A stretch of 64,000 nucleotides of DNA from Psoroptes ovis (lineage: Eukaryota > Arthropoda > Arachnida > Sarcoptiformes > Psoroptidae), in NCBI GenBank assembly GCA_002943765.1, contig PQWQ01000017.1:620001-684000 (forward strand), written 5' to 3'. The translations under genes and the position numbers were made by a program. The notes under the pieces were generated by a model. That model was not told the origin of the DNA. It saw only the letters and a list, made by a program, of their open reading frames with translations, and made no database searches. Below, piece after piece: positions 12,701-24,400 of the stretch. The first letter of the stretch is position 1; the number at the start of each line of letters is the position of its first letter.

Positions 12701-15700
12701 GTATTCAAATCCAGTATTCAAATCAGTTTTTAATCAGTGCTCAAACACTTTTCAAAGCACCAAAGTAGTGTTTCATACCAGAATTGTGAAATGGACGAAA
12801 CAGCGATGAATTAATCACCGTAACCATTGTTGTTTTATTGTTGTTGTTGCATATTGCAACCAAATGTAAAGGATTAAAATTCACCACCAAAATGAATGGT
12901 GCCAAACATATTTGATTCACAATTTGAATATTTAATTCTAACCATTCGCGGTAAGTGAATACCATTAGTGTCAAATTTAATTCATCATCATCATCTTTGT
13001 TATTATCATCATTTTTTTTATTGTTGTTTCCAATGTTCATTATCAAAACTGATGATAATAATGAATAATGAAAATAATCAGTTCTTCTTGAGTTCTTCAG
13101 CTCAAATCTTCGAAAGCTTCAAGAACTTTTCGGTCCATGGCCGTTGGATTAAGATTGGCAATGATTTTTGTTGGCTGAAACTCGGCAACAACAATAAAAA
13201 TTTTTCTCGAAAAATTTCGAAATTCCATTTTTTTACATATTCAAAGATTACCAAAAGTATTTGCATTCAAAATAATATAAATGAATTCTGGTAATTTCAA
13301 GAGAGAAAACTTTATTCGTATTTTCCCCAGTTGATTTTGATTCATAATTCATTATTTTGACTGATGATTAATCATTGAAAAGAATTGAATGAATGAATGA
13401 ATGAATGACATTCAAACTTCGTAGCTTCGGCATCATTGTTCATATGTTCCATAGATCCAATTAACCCAAAGATGGACTTGAAACTTTGAAAGAAAACAAA
13501 AATAATTCTACGAATCTTAATCTTTGATTATTATTATCATCATTTGTTTTGATCTGATCTTTTTGTCAAAATCAAATTGAATATTCGAAGATAATTCAAT
13601 TTAAAAGTTGAATATGTCGATTTTTATTGTTGTTTTGATTGTTTTCGACGATTGGAAAAAAAAGGAAAACTTTTGCTCATCATTCAATGATTTGAATCCG
13701 AAATAATTCAAGTTATTCGAATTTGAATACGAATAAATTCAAATCATTCGTTTTTACCTCGAGACATTCGAAGCATTTCTTGAGGCATTATGTCCACCGC
13801 AGCTGCATCCTGAATCAATGAATGACCACTAAAACATTCATAAATTTTTAGTTCCAACCAATCAATCAATCATTTGGCGGCATCAATCATTTCCAGATGT
13901 TTCCAGCGGATTTCTGGTCCGAAGCGAACAACATATTTTCATAAAATGTTCAATGAAATTCGCTGGATGTGTCTTGTTGCATCAATGTCCTGAACATGTA
14001 CTGCCCGACAAATGTCTTGTACATGATTTATTAGACGATTTCGTGTGAGAATTAAGACAATTTTTTCTCTTTCTTCGATGATTTAGATAACTTTGATGGC
14101 CAAACAAATCATCTGGCCATCAAACAATTGATGCATCAATGGATGCATTATCAAAAATGATGATTTCCTTACATCATTCCAGATAATTCGATGTTTTTTT
14201 TAGCATTCTTTAATTACATTTTTCTGTATTTTCAATCACAAATTACAATTACAAACATTTTCAATGTCATCAACACAATCACCAGCAACAAAACACATTA
14301 ATTATAATTAAAAATGACAATCAATTTGTCAAATTCATGTCCATTTTTTCATTGTTGTTGTTCATAATGTTTAATTCATTCACCAATTATATTCACTCAT
14401 TCATTCAATTTAACAAATGTCTAAATTTAGACAAACATATTTGACAGATTATGTCATCATCATCTTATCATCTTTATTGTATGGTATATCGGTGGAGAAA
14501 TAATTGCATTTGGCCAGAAATTTTTGGCCGATTTTGTCATTTTGTGAGGGGGGGGGGGAAGAAAATCAATCGAGAAATCTTTTGACATCTCGCAAGTTTC
14601 TCAGGAATTTTTTAGGGTTTTTCTTGGGCTTAAAATTGGCCAAATTTCCTAATTTTAATTCCCGAATTATGAATTTTAAGTACACGAATATTCCTTGAAT
14701 ATTCCTCAAAATATTTAAATTGAATCTGATTATAAAGAATTTTTTTTTTTTTTGATTATTTCCCGAAGTAACCAACGAAAAGGAAAACTTTTCAATTTTC
14801 AAATATGACTTTTTGATTGAATTTCTTCATACAAAAAGTGGCGATTTAAAAGTGAAATTAGAGAAGGTTGGGGGAAACTTTGTGGGAATGTTTTCCCCAT
14901 ATTTCCATATTTTCCCCCATATTTACATATTTTTCCCCTTTGGAACACATTCAAAACATGGCTAAAAGCAATTCCAAGAAATAGATTTCATTATTTGGTG
15001 GTTGTGAAAGGCTTTGAAAATATCACGGCCAGTAATGATGACATAATCCGATTAAATTATTGGACGATAATTTCCATGTTTTAAGTGCAGCAAATTCAAA
15101 TTCATGAAAATTCAAAAACAAAAAGAAATTTTAAATTCAAATCTAACCGAATTCGGATTAAAATTCAAATTCAAATTCAATTTAAATTCAGTACAATCAT
15201 GTATAACATTGAGGAATTAACGAATGAGGTGACATACAGAATAAATAACGAATTTCAAATTGATGATAATTGCTTCTGGGTGTTTTTTAATCCATTTTTC
15301 CAATTTCTTCTTATGGACAATTTCTTAATCAAAATTCAATTATGAATCAAATAAGATTCAATTATGATTAAGTTATGTTTCAATTCTTTATTTGTTCATT
15401 TATTATTTTTCAATGACAGATTTTTTGCCATCATTTATCCATTTCGTTCATTATTATGGCTGAAAAGATATAAAATAACAACAATATCAATCATATGGTT
15501 ATTCGGTTCGCTGATAGCATCACCACAATTATTTTATACACGTACACAATCATTTGAATATCGTGGCCAATTATATGATGATTGTCGTGAACAATTTTCA
15601 TCCAATGGTGTCAAACTGTATACAATATTTATATTTTTATTCACATTTTTTCTACCGATAATCATATTGATTTATGTATATTCAAAAATTTGTATACATT

Positions 15701-18700
15701 TATTGAATAATAAAAGCATACCTGGTAATCCGAATCAAATTAGAGATAAATATTGTGTTAATAAAAAAATAAAGGTAATTTTTATTATTTCAAATTATGA
15801 ATTATGAAATTATTTCCATTAAAAATAAATAAATGAATCAGTGAATCATAGAATCACCGAATCAATGAATTAAGAAATGAGAAAATCGAATAAGTACAGA
15901 AATGAATGAATGCATGGATGCATGTTGAATGAGTGCACAGATGCATGAATAAATGAATGAAATTAATGAATGAATCAGTGGAAAAAAATTGATGAAAATG
16001 AAAGAAAAATTAATGAATATGAATGAATGCATGAAATCGAATGATTATTTATCATAATCAATGTTAGAAAATAAATAATGAATAATATATGAAATGATAA
16101 TCTAATAAATATATTGAATAAAAGCCAATTAATCAGATAGAAATGATCATTATAATAAATGAAATGATAATGGACTCAGATCTAGATTTTTTTTTGCCTA
16201 GATTTTCAGATTTATTCAAATATTACCATGTATTTAGTCTGTCCAGAAAGTTTTTGATGATTTTCCATGAAAATTTCCATTGATTCAATAGCTATGAACT
16301 TATTGGACAACATAGTCCAAATATAACCATTTACATTCATTTACCTGCACTGTAATGTTGTTTAATCACCATTTATTCATTGATTCATTCATTTATTTAT
16401 TCAATCATTTATTTCTTTTCTTATATATTCAGTATAATAATAAATTCAAATATAAATTTACATATCATTCATTTCATTCATTTGTGAACACAGGTAATAA
16501 AAATGTTGCTCACAATCGTCATATTATTCGCTGTTTGTTGGTTTCCATTACATTTGTTTCAATTATTATATTATTTTTATCCAAATATACAAAATTTAAA
16601 AACAAAATTCTCGTATTATTTGTATGTTGGATCATTTTTCATTTGCCATTGGTTGGCTATGGCACATTCATTTGTAAATCCATTTGTTTATTGTTTTATG
16701 AGCGGAAATTTTCGGGTATGTATCCACCAATTTTTTTTTAATTTAAAATTTTCAGATTTTCTGAAATTCTCATTTGAAATATTTCAAATTCCTTACGCTT
16801 TTCAATTCATAAAATACCTATGTGTAATTTTCTATTCAAGTTCAAAGTTTCACAATCTTCCAATCCAAGATTTCATCACTCAAGAATTTTTAAAACTCGA
16901 AATTCTTAATGACTTTGTACTTGTCCATTTGATGTACCCCAGATACCCAAGCACCCCAGATAATGTCCAAATCTATCTGATAGCCTCGGTGGCCATTTTT
17001 CGTTCTCATAGCCTTCGTGGCCATTTTTTAAATGGTCATTTAGTTTTCTCCCAATCCATTTCCATCTTTGAAACATCTGCATAAAATTATCATCAAAGAT
17101 TATCGTCTGAATCGTTCATCTTTGAGTTTTGCATTTATACAAATCATTGAATAACAAAATTGAAATGAGGATTGAAACATTGTCATTTCCATACGAATGA
17201 TGTCTATTTGTTCATTTGTAAGTTATTCAATGAACAAATTTTCTCCGATAAATGATAATATCTTCAAATGAAATCATTGAATATTGAATTGTCTGCATTT
17301 ACACGAAAATTGATGAGCCAAAATTCATTTTTTTCTCTGGCCAGATTCTTTGAATTTTTTCAGTCAAAAAACATTTCCATGCACTTATCATTAACATCTT
17401 ACCCATTACCATGAACATCTCATAACAGACATGAATCGTTAGATCTTTTCCATAGAAGCGATTAACAAGAATCGATAGTTCTCAATGATTCAATGGAAAA
17501 TGGCCAAAAATCTTTTATTCAAAATTCAATCTCATTCATATTCAATTTTGTTATGTGAGGTAATTTATTCCAGTTCATACTTGTTCGTGATTTTTATCGC
17601 CATTTTTTTCCAATCCAATTTTCATTTAAATTCAATGTATCTTCGATGATAATATCGATATCAACTTCAGACATTTTAACTTTGTAATTTGTCTAATAAA
17701 AAAAATATTTTAATCAATTTGATTAATCAATTTAATTTCATTTCAATTTTTGAAAATTGCTTTCAAAATAAATTCAAAAATTTCTTTTGAAATTATCATA
17801 AAATAGTGGTACATATTCTCATCACGATCATCATCACCATTCCAATCGAAAATGCCTCCAACACAAATTCGAACTCGAACTCGATCGACAACACCAAAAA
17901 CAACTTCGATCAGAATGGCCAGAAATGCATCGCCATCCCCCTCATCACCATCCACACCATTACTGCCCCCATCACCACCAACTACATTACCATCCTTAAC
18001 AACATCTTCAGCGACAATGGGCCACTGCAGCAGCAGCAGCACCAGTAGCAATAGATCCGAAGAGATCCGAACAAATGCTTTGCCCCCAGTAAATGATTTG
18101 CCCCAAACGAAAAAATTTCACATGAAAAAATAAATTGAAAATTTATTAAAATTAAGAAATCAAGTTTTGGCCATCTTCGTTCGATCAATCAATCAGCCTT
18201 GAGAACAGAAAAACCATTAACCATTATTAACGATCATCAGATCATCAACCATTAACGATAAGGCCATCACCCATTAGACAGTTCGCCATCGATAACGGCT
18301 ATGGAGAACATTTGTTCCCATAATAATAATTTTCGTTCCTCATAAATGTTGGCCAAACTGTAATGCATTTATTTATTTATTATTTTTTTAATGAAAATTT
18401 TTCCATTGAAATTTAATGAAAAATTTTTCTCCAAAAAAAAAAAAACATTAATTTACCATTTGGGTATAATAATAATAATAAATGTTGTTGATATGGAGCT
18501 TTTTTACTCATAAATTTCAAATAAAAAATTAATATTTTTAAAATTTCCAAAAATATAATGATAAAAATTCCAATATAAAAAAAATCTATTTAAAAATTTT
18601 GAAATTTCAAAAATTTGAAATTTTTAAAAAATTTCCAAGAAACTTTTTCCATGATGAAAACTCCATAATGAAACTTTTCAACCCTTTGAATACTTGATCA

Positions 18701-19873
18701 AATGAAGTTGAAATTTCTTATGAAATTGGAATTTCTGAGAATTGATCGAAAGAATTCTAACAAGAAGATAATGTTTCAAAGACTCTTTTCGGTTTTTGAT
18801 TCATGGTTAATCATCATGAATTTTCATCGAAAATCGAAATCAGAGTGCGAGGTGTGCCCAGTACAGCTCAAGGCAGCATGAATCTGGCGAAACCAAAGCG
18901 AAAATGAGCCCAGACTAGACTAGGGCATCAATGAACAGGGCATAGACCTTTTTGGTAATTTATACATTTTTCTATGAGGCAAAGGTATCATAATTGGTTA
19001 CCAGTTACCCAATTACTACCAATTATGAATGAAACGATAATTAAAAATTCAAAATGAATATCAAATAGAGGATAGAATGTCTGGAGGACAAATAAATTAC
19101 ATTCATTGCATACACATCGAATGATAGTCTAGAATAATTAATTAATTATTTTAATTGGAATTCAAATTGAAAATTGATTCTATTTTTTTTCTAATTATTT
19201 ATCGATGCAGCATTGTTTACGTCGAACACTTGGACATTGTTGGACAGCAAAATTATTACGAAATAATCATCTGAGTAGTAGAAATAATCATAATAATAAT
19301 ATTACTAACAGTCATTTTACAAATACAAATACAAACACCAATACGAATACGAACACAAACCCTAATGTAAATACAAATAATAATAATCATAATAATAATC
19401 AAAATTATTCAACAGCAACAGCAACAACGATAACATTTGAATTGAATAATAATCAACAAAATACCAAAAATGATGATAACAATACAATTGTGAGTAAATC
19501 AAATAAATCAAAAATTACAAATAATCAATCATTTGATCGTAAATCATCGGGTGATCGTAATTCTGATGATGATCGTGGTGATCGAAGAATCGATACCAAG
19601 AACAATAACGATGATAATCATGATGATTGTCAGCCACAGCGGCCACCACAGCCATCAACATCACCGCCTTCGTTACCATCACCATCGACATCACCGCCGC
19701 CACCACCAGCACCGCAGCAATTAATCACAATGGTACAATTCGTATCGACAAATGCAACATTGGCAACAACAACAACAACAACGTTGACATCATTGCCCGT
19801 AAAAAATTGTACCAATAATAATAATCATGATCGAAATCGAAAAAATATGAATGAAAATATTGATAATTTATGA
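9713..19873 (+). CDS. class A (rhodopsin-like) neuropeptide-type G-protein-coupled receptor
   Basis: Four exons are read: 9713-10275, 15420-15774, 16494-16715 and 19211-19873. All junctions are GT-AG and phases match, giving about 600 residues. Residues 1-65 are a Ser/Ala-rich extracellular tail; an NET glycosylation site follows at 77-79. TM1 begins near 90 (SSNILTIIILL, with the family Asn). TM2 carries NLSISD. The TM3 Cys is in YLCPII, and the DRY motif appears as DRF across the exon 1/2 junction. The ECL2 Cys is in YDDCREQ. TM6 has CWFPLH, and TM7 has HWLAMAHSFVNPFVY (NPxxY type). Exon 4 supplies helix 8 with a palmitoylation-type Cys (HCLRRTLGHCW) and then a 200-residue low-complexity tail rich in Asn, Thr and Pro. 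TM6/TM7 resemble the NPY, RYamide/luqin, tachykinin and leucokinin receptor group. The ligand cannot be assigned. The join to exon 4 rests on phase, the acceptor and helix-8 chemistry. Confidence 0.85.
10969..12408 (-). CDS. unrecognised single-exon gene nested antisense in the GPCR first intron
   Basis: An uninterrupted 479-residue frame with a true ATG. Residues 1-31 form a hydrophobic anchor or signal-anchor (LLIIVIS, MMMIIFSTIIFSIIF). A long Lys/Asn region follows, then an Arg/Ser-rich block at about 110-190 (repeated RRSSY and NRSDS units, like an RS domain). Next come an ordered-looking stretch near 235-255 (QRLTNVLRKVLIETGGKVVE), an Asp/Asn-rich part, and a C-terminus with a possible helix (VIDMLVEMKNLLYSQFNDHR) before a Gln run. 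A TATA box sits 94 bp upstream. No family is recognised. The length of the open frame in a genome this AT-rich and the TATA box support a real gene. Residue composition alone would allow a chance antisense frame in repetitive DNA. Confidence 0.55.
   Translation of the reverse strand: MTMLLIIVISKIMMMIIFSTIIFSIIFNCKFMKSKNNRNEKNKQNKSKNIDSKLKKGDENKKSKPADTRSRTPKYKDNKDYYKDNGAKLKNKDKIPSSAKASSRASSAKASSSRNIRRDDRSNQSSDSNRSDSRRSSYKRSINDRRSSYNRSDSNRRSSYHQQSSNRYQRSDHGNYDRRMQQSRNHYGRSSRSATRTNRTELKTNITDNIKNDAIKISIPYHHLEKQQQQQTHRNNHVEKTSFQRLTNVLRKVLIETGGKVVEKVDEEGHDDNQVDEDNDDRTMAGNNTSKPKPSKPPENVSDNDKITTKNNEINLQIIDDNRSMVIDDNDHDIKPKIGKRQSIDNNNFDILMKKSIEHQQKIDGQNHRNQSNQIIDMNRLLLKNQKTMTKYDYDYDQNHNNILDNHNNNQNQYQNNQNRIDDNNEMINESVKFSPSVIDMLVEMKNLLYSQFNDHREQLNQHRQQQHEDRQNRQQQQQ
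12502..12511 (-). promoter_or_regulatory. TATA box for the nested antisense gene
   Basis: TATATAAAAG reads on the minus strand about 94 bp upstream of the ATG at 12408. That distance would leave a 5' leader of roughly 60 bases. Confidence 0.5.
14548..14558 (+). repeat. poly(G) run in the GPCR first intron
   Basis: An uninterrupted run of 11 G, very unusual in this AT-rich window. It could be a real microsatellite or a sequencing or assembly artefact. Confidence 0.7.
16231..16318. mobile_element. mariner-like MITE, copy B (GPCR intron 2)
   Basis: Ends resemble copy A. The left end is AGTCTGTCCAGAAAGTTTTT. The right end is GAACTTATTGGACAACATAG, whose reverse complement begins CTATGTTGTCCAATAAGTTC. 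It is about 85 bp long and non-coding. It sits between GPCR exons 2 and 3. Confidence 0.55.
17806..18133 (+). other. GC-richer Ser/Pro/Thr open patch in GPCR intron 3
   Basis: Two overlapping plus-strand frames and one minus-strand frame are open here. The frame from 17852 would give 93 residues rich in Pro, Ser and Thr (PSPSSPSTPLLPPSPP). Composition differs sharply from the flanking intron. It could be an alternative last exon of the receptor, a small gene or a decayed repeat. Openness in three frames argues that composition, not selection, explains it. Confidence 0.2.
18840..18955. other. GC-richer unassigned patch in GPCR intron 3
   Basis: About 115 bp around GTGCCCAGTACAGCTC and GCCCAGACTAGACTAGGGC is clearly less AT-rich than its surroundings. 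It has no ORF and no recognised RNA structure. It may be a remnant of an old element. Confidence 0.3.
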
Positions 19874-21444
19874 ACACATAATCGATGATGATCAGGATGA
19901 TGATGATGATGAAGAATACGGCCTTAAACTATAATCATAATCAATCTTTTAAATAAATGAATGAATCAATATCAATGAATTCATAGGAAAAAACAATAAA
20001 AAAAAACAAAAATTCAAAGAACATGTATCGATTACCGTTATCGATATGATCATCATCATTTAATATGATTTATTGCTTTGATTTCGATTTTCGATGCTTC
20101 AATGCTTCGAAGGAAATCGGTAATCAAAGTCTTTTCCGTAAAAAATAAATTGAAAATAAATGATCATCGAACATTCTTTTCATTCATTTGATCCATTGAG
20201 TATTGATCGGATGACACTGAATCGAATCGATTTCGAAACGACACATCCGATGATTTAATCAATGTAATGATGATATCATCACAACAAAAAAACGATCGAA
20301 TCACAATAAATCACTCAATAAATCAAAATCACTCATCGGCCATCGCAACAAACGCTGTGAATCGGAGAATTTCGAATCGAAGAGTCGATTTCATTCATTC
20401 ATTTTTTCAATTTGATTATGATGGGCAAATGACACACATACACACACACCCACACAAAAACACAAGTAAAAATAGTCATATTTTTTTAATTAGAAATTAA
20501 TTAAAAACAAATTAATTATTGAAATATTTGAATTCATTTTATTTTTTATTTATAGAAAAATATATGTTTAAAAATAAATATTTCAATGAAAAAATAAATG
20601 TTATAAAAATAAATGAAAATATATTGATAAAAACAACATATAATAAATGTAAATAATGAAAGAAAAATGAAAAATATTTGATTGTCTTGTCCAGAAAGTT
20701 CATGACGTTTTTTCGATCAACATTTTCATTGATTTAATTGATAACTTTTCGGACAACAACCAAATCGGACAAATGTTTTGAATTCGATGAACAGATGAAT
20801 AAACATTTGGGTCGCTCCCGATGAAAAGTTCATTATTTCAAATTTCAAATTACAAATTTTGATTTTCTCGCTTCATTTTCCTTGGGCCAACTTGATTCTT
20901 CAGAAAAGAATTGTTCCAATTTTTTTGAAATGTTTTCTCTTCACCGAAGAAATCGACGTCCATGTTCATATTTTACTATAAAATCAATTCAAGGGTAAAG
21001 ACATTTGTTGTGGTCATATGATGATTCGTTTTATAGATTTTTCCACCAGCTGCATCTGGCCATCATCTCTGATATTTCATCGTCATTCAATTCATTCAGT
21101 TGTTGTTACTGTTCAATTGCTCGTTTTTTTCGAATTTTAAAATTTGAAATGACTAAAAATCATTTTTTTGGATGTGAATCATCGGCCATTTAGTTTGTTG
21201 TTGTTGTTTACAATCAATTGATTTTCGAGTAAATGTCAGTGAACAATACTGATGATGGTAATAATGTGGAAATTTACATTTCTTAGTGGAAATTTTTGAT
21301 TATTACCAAATACGAGAATAGCTGCAAGGAGAATATTTTTCAAGAATTGTTTGAATTTTGTTTATGACATTTTCCGGACAAAATGTTTCGTTTGAAATGT
21401 CATGTTTTCATTCAATCAATTTTCTATAATTATCATAAATGATT
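19874..21444. other. intergenic between the GPCR and SZT2 (convergent 3' ends)
   Basis: No gene is seen. AATAAA motifs soon after 19873 could serve the receptor transcript. MITE copy C lies at 20682-20762. The rest is AT-rich sequence with short homopolymer tracts. Confidence 0.6.
20682..20762. mobile_element. mariner-like MITE, copy C
   Basis: The left end is TTGTCCAGAAAGTTCATGAC. The right end is AACTTTTCGGACAACAAC, reverse complement GTTGTTGTCCGAAAAGTT. The body is about 80 bp, AT-rich and without coding sequence. It is the same family as copies A, B and D. Confidence 0.55.
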
Positions 21445-24400
21445 TCAGCCAAGTAATGCAGTCCACATATGTGCAATTAATGTGTTGACAAAATTTTCAA
21501 TCAATTTATGATAATGTTGGTTACAATTGCGTAAAAATTGTTCATCAATTTCAATGGTTGCTGGCCGATTGAATATGATACGAAATTCCTGTTTCGAAAT
21601 TTTTGAATTTTGAAAATTGTGCATAATTCAATGATAATAATCTTAAAAGTCTTAAATATAAAAATACTTACAACAAAAAATGGTGCACTATTTTTAAAAT
21701 GATATAATATAAAACAATCATTTTGACAATTGTGATCATAAATTATCATTTTAATTGTTTGCGATCGGTTATATTTACGATAATAATGATCAAATTTTGT
21801 TTGTAATTTTTGTACCAACAAACGATACCAATGAATATTGAATTGATTAAATTTGATTAAATTCAAATCATATTCATCTAAACGTATTAATTTAACTAGC
21901 TGTAATAATTCATCAAAATCATTCATTTGTTGTTCATTAAATGTTAATGATGATGTTGTTGTTGATGATGATGATGATATTAAATTATTCCATAAATAAT
22001 CACGACGACAATCAATTTCAGCTTTACGAATAATATCTTCAATAAATTTTTTGGTTTCCATTACTTTTTTTTGCAATATATGAAGCATAACAATTTCATG
22101 TGCATTAAAATAACCTAAATAATTGATTTTTTCATCACAAATACCATTAAAGCTATTAAGACGATGATCGATAATTATTGAATTATAAATTGAATCATCG
22201 ATTGAATTTAATGATGATTTAATTCCATTCGTTTGTTGTTGTTGATGCTGAGTGGCTGTAGTTTGATCATAATCATTAGCCGATGTTGTCGATGTGGATG
22301 ATGATGATGATCGATAATCATATGGATTTGTTGCCAACATACGAATCGTTTTAAATTGTCCTTTATATCTTGTTGAATATAGTTTCGGGAATAATTCTCG
22401 TTGTGATGTTAATAGGAGATAAAATTTCAAACATAATTGTTTTGGCTTCAATATGATTGAATTATTAATCCGTTGATATGATACTAATAATGCTACATCA
22501 AAATTATCTTCTTGTTTAATATTATTTTCATCTAAATACGGTATACGATGTGTAGACAAATGATAGAGTACATATTCTTCATTCAAACCAGTAGCCGTTG
22601 TTGTCGCGATTGAATTATTATTGAATAGATTTTGATCGAATATCATTGGAAATACATTGATATCATAATTTTGATAATTTTTAATGATATAATTAAACAA
22701 TTGATCAGCATTCAATTTGTTTGATTCGAATATTAAATTATCCGTATAGATATGATTTCGGGAATAATTTGGTGATTTTTGATAGTAACGTATGAAATCA
22801 TCTAAAAATGATATCAAATGATAACCACGTTGAAACAATTGTCGTCCAGAAATGTATGAATGTATTGTACGTAAATGATAATCATATGTGAATGAATGTA
22901 AATGCATTCGAACTTTGATTGATTCTAATTCATTTAAAAAATTAATCATATTCTGTTTGGTAGGGAGGGGAAAATATTCGATTAATTACAAAATCAATGA
23001 TAATTAATAAAGTTAATTAATAATTTCAACAATTAAAAATAAACGTACCGAATTCGAATGATTTTTTGTCCATGAATAAAAACGATCCGAATCAATCGAA
23101 TACAAATAACTATAAACAAATGGTTCAGCAAAACCAATTTCAAACAGATAAAAACCACCGATAACCGTTTTGATGAGATAAAATTTTTCATATTCATTTT
23201 TATTTTGATGTTGATGATGATGATGATGGCCATGATGACTATGGTGATGGCCATAATGACCATAATTACCATGATAATAATAATTTGATTTCATTGATCG
23301 ATTAAAACCATGCATATTTGATTGTCTATATTTATTCAATTGTTGTCCACCACTAGTGGTCGTATCCAATGTTTGTCGGCGTTGAAGATCATATTCAAAA
23401 TTTTTACGAAAACTAACCACTTTTTGTGATTTTATCGAATTAAAACCTAAACTTTGTAAATATTGTACATATTCTTGTATGTAATGTGGACAAACTAACA
23501 TATCAAGACAATCATCGGATGTTGTACGATTACTGTTCAATGATAATTGCTGAATAGTTGAAGATGATGAAGAATTAGCACTATTCTCCAATATATTTGG
23601 TGGACCACTTTTACGACGATTACGTTGTTGTTGTTGATGTTGTTTAGCGGTGAACATAAATTCATGATCAGTTTGCGGTGTTTGTTTAAGAATATTTCCA
23701 CCAGACATATGTCTAACTCTTGGTAATTGTATTGGCAGTGTATGATCACGTATCAACGATATAATGAAACGCCATTTATGACTAAATAAAAATGGTGTCA
23801 AACAATAATGACTTAGACGGCCATATGATTTTATATGTTGAATAATTTTATCCATGGCCGGATAATTATGTTTGGTTCCATGAATTTGTCGTATTTTTGA
23901 TAATTCTTTGAGATTTTTAATGTACAAATTATAATCCGAATTAAATTGACCATGAAATAATTTGAATAAATCATTATCATTTGAAGCATTTTCACCATTT
24001 TCATTATCATCGTCCAACTCGTACGATGAAAAAATGTAATCATAATTCTTTGTTTCAAATAATAAATAATCGAGACGATTCGTTTGTTGTTGTTGTTGTT
24101 GATCAACTGTTTGTTTACTATTATTTGATGTTGCATCTGTAAATGCTTTGAATGGATTTTGATATTTAAGTAATAATTCTAAATTCAAAAATAATGATGA
24201 ATTCATATTCGAAAATTTTTTATTACGATTTTGATTCATAATATTTGCAACATTCGAGGCAATCATTGATGAAGATAATTGTGGATATGATTGATTATAA
24301 TGATAATTTTCATTTGAATTATTATTAAAGTTATTACCGTATGTAATTTGCATTAAATCATTCAATGATTGAAGTCGTTTGAATGGTTGATTATGAAATA

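Noticed and set aside
12741..13046. 101-codon minus-strand ORF next to the nested gene
   Set aside because: No recognisable domain, low-complexity Asn/Asp start and no promoter. It lies just upstream of the nested gene's own TATA box.
16355..16741. 128-codon frame overlapping GPCR exon 3
   Set aside because: It is an out-of-frame shadow of the receptor's TM6/TM7 exon.
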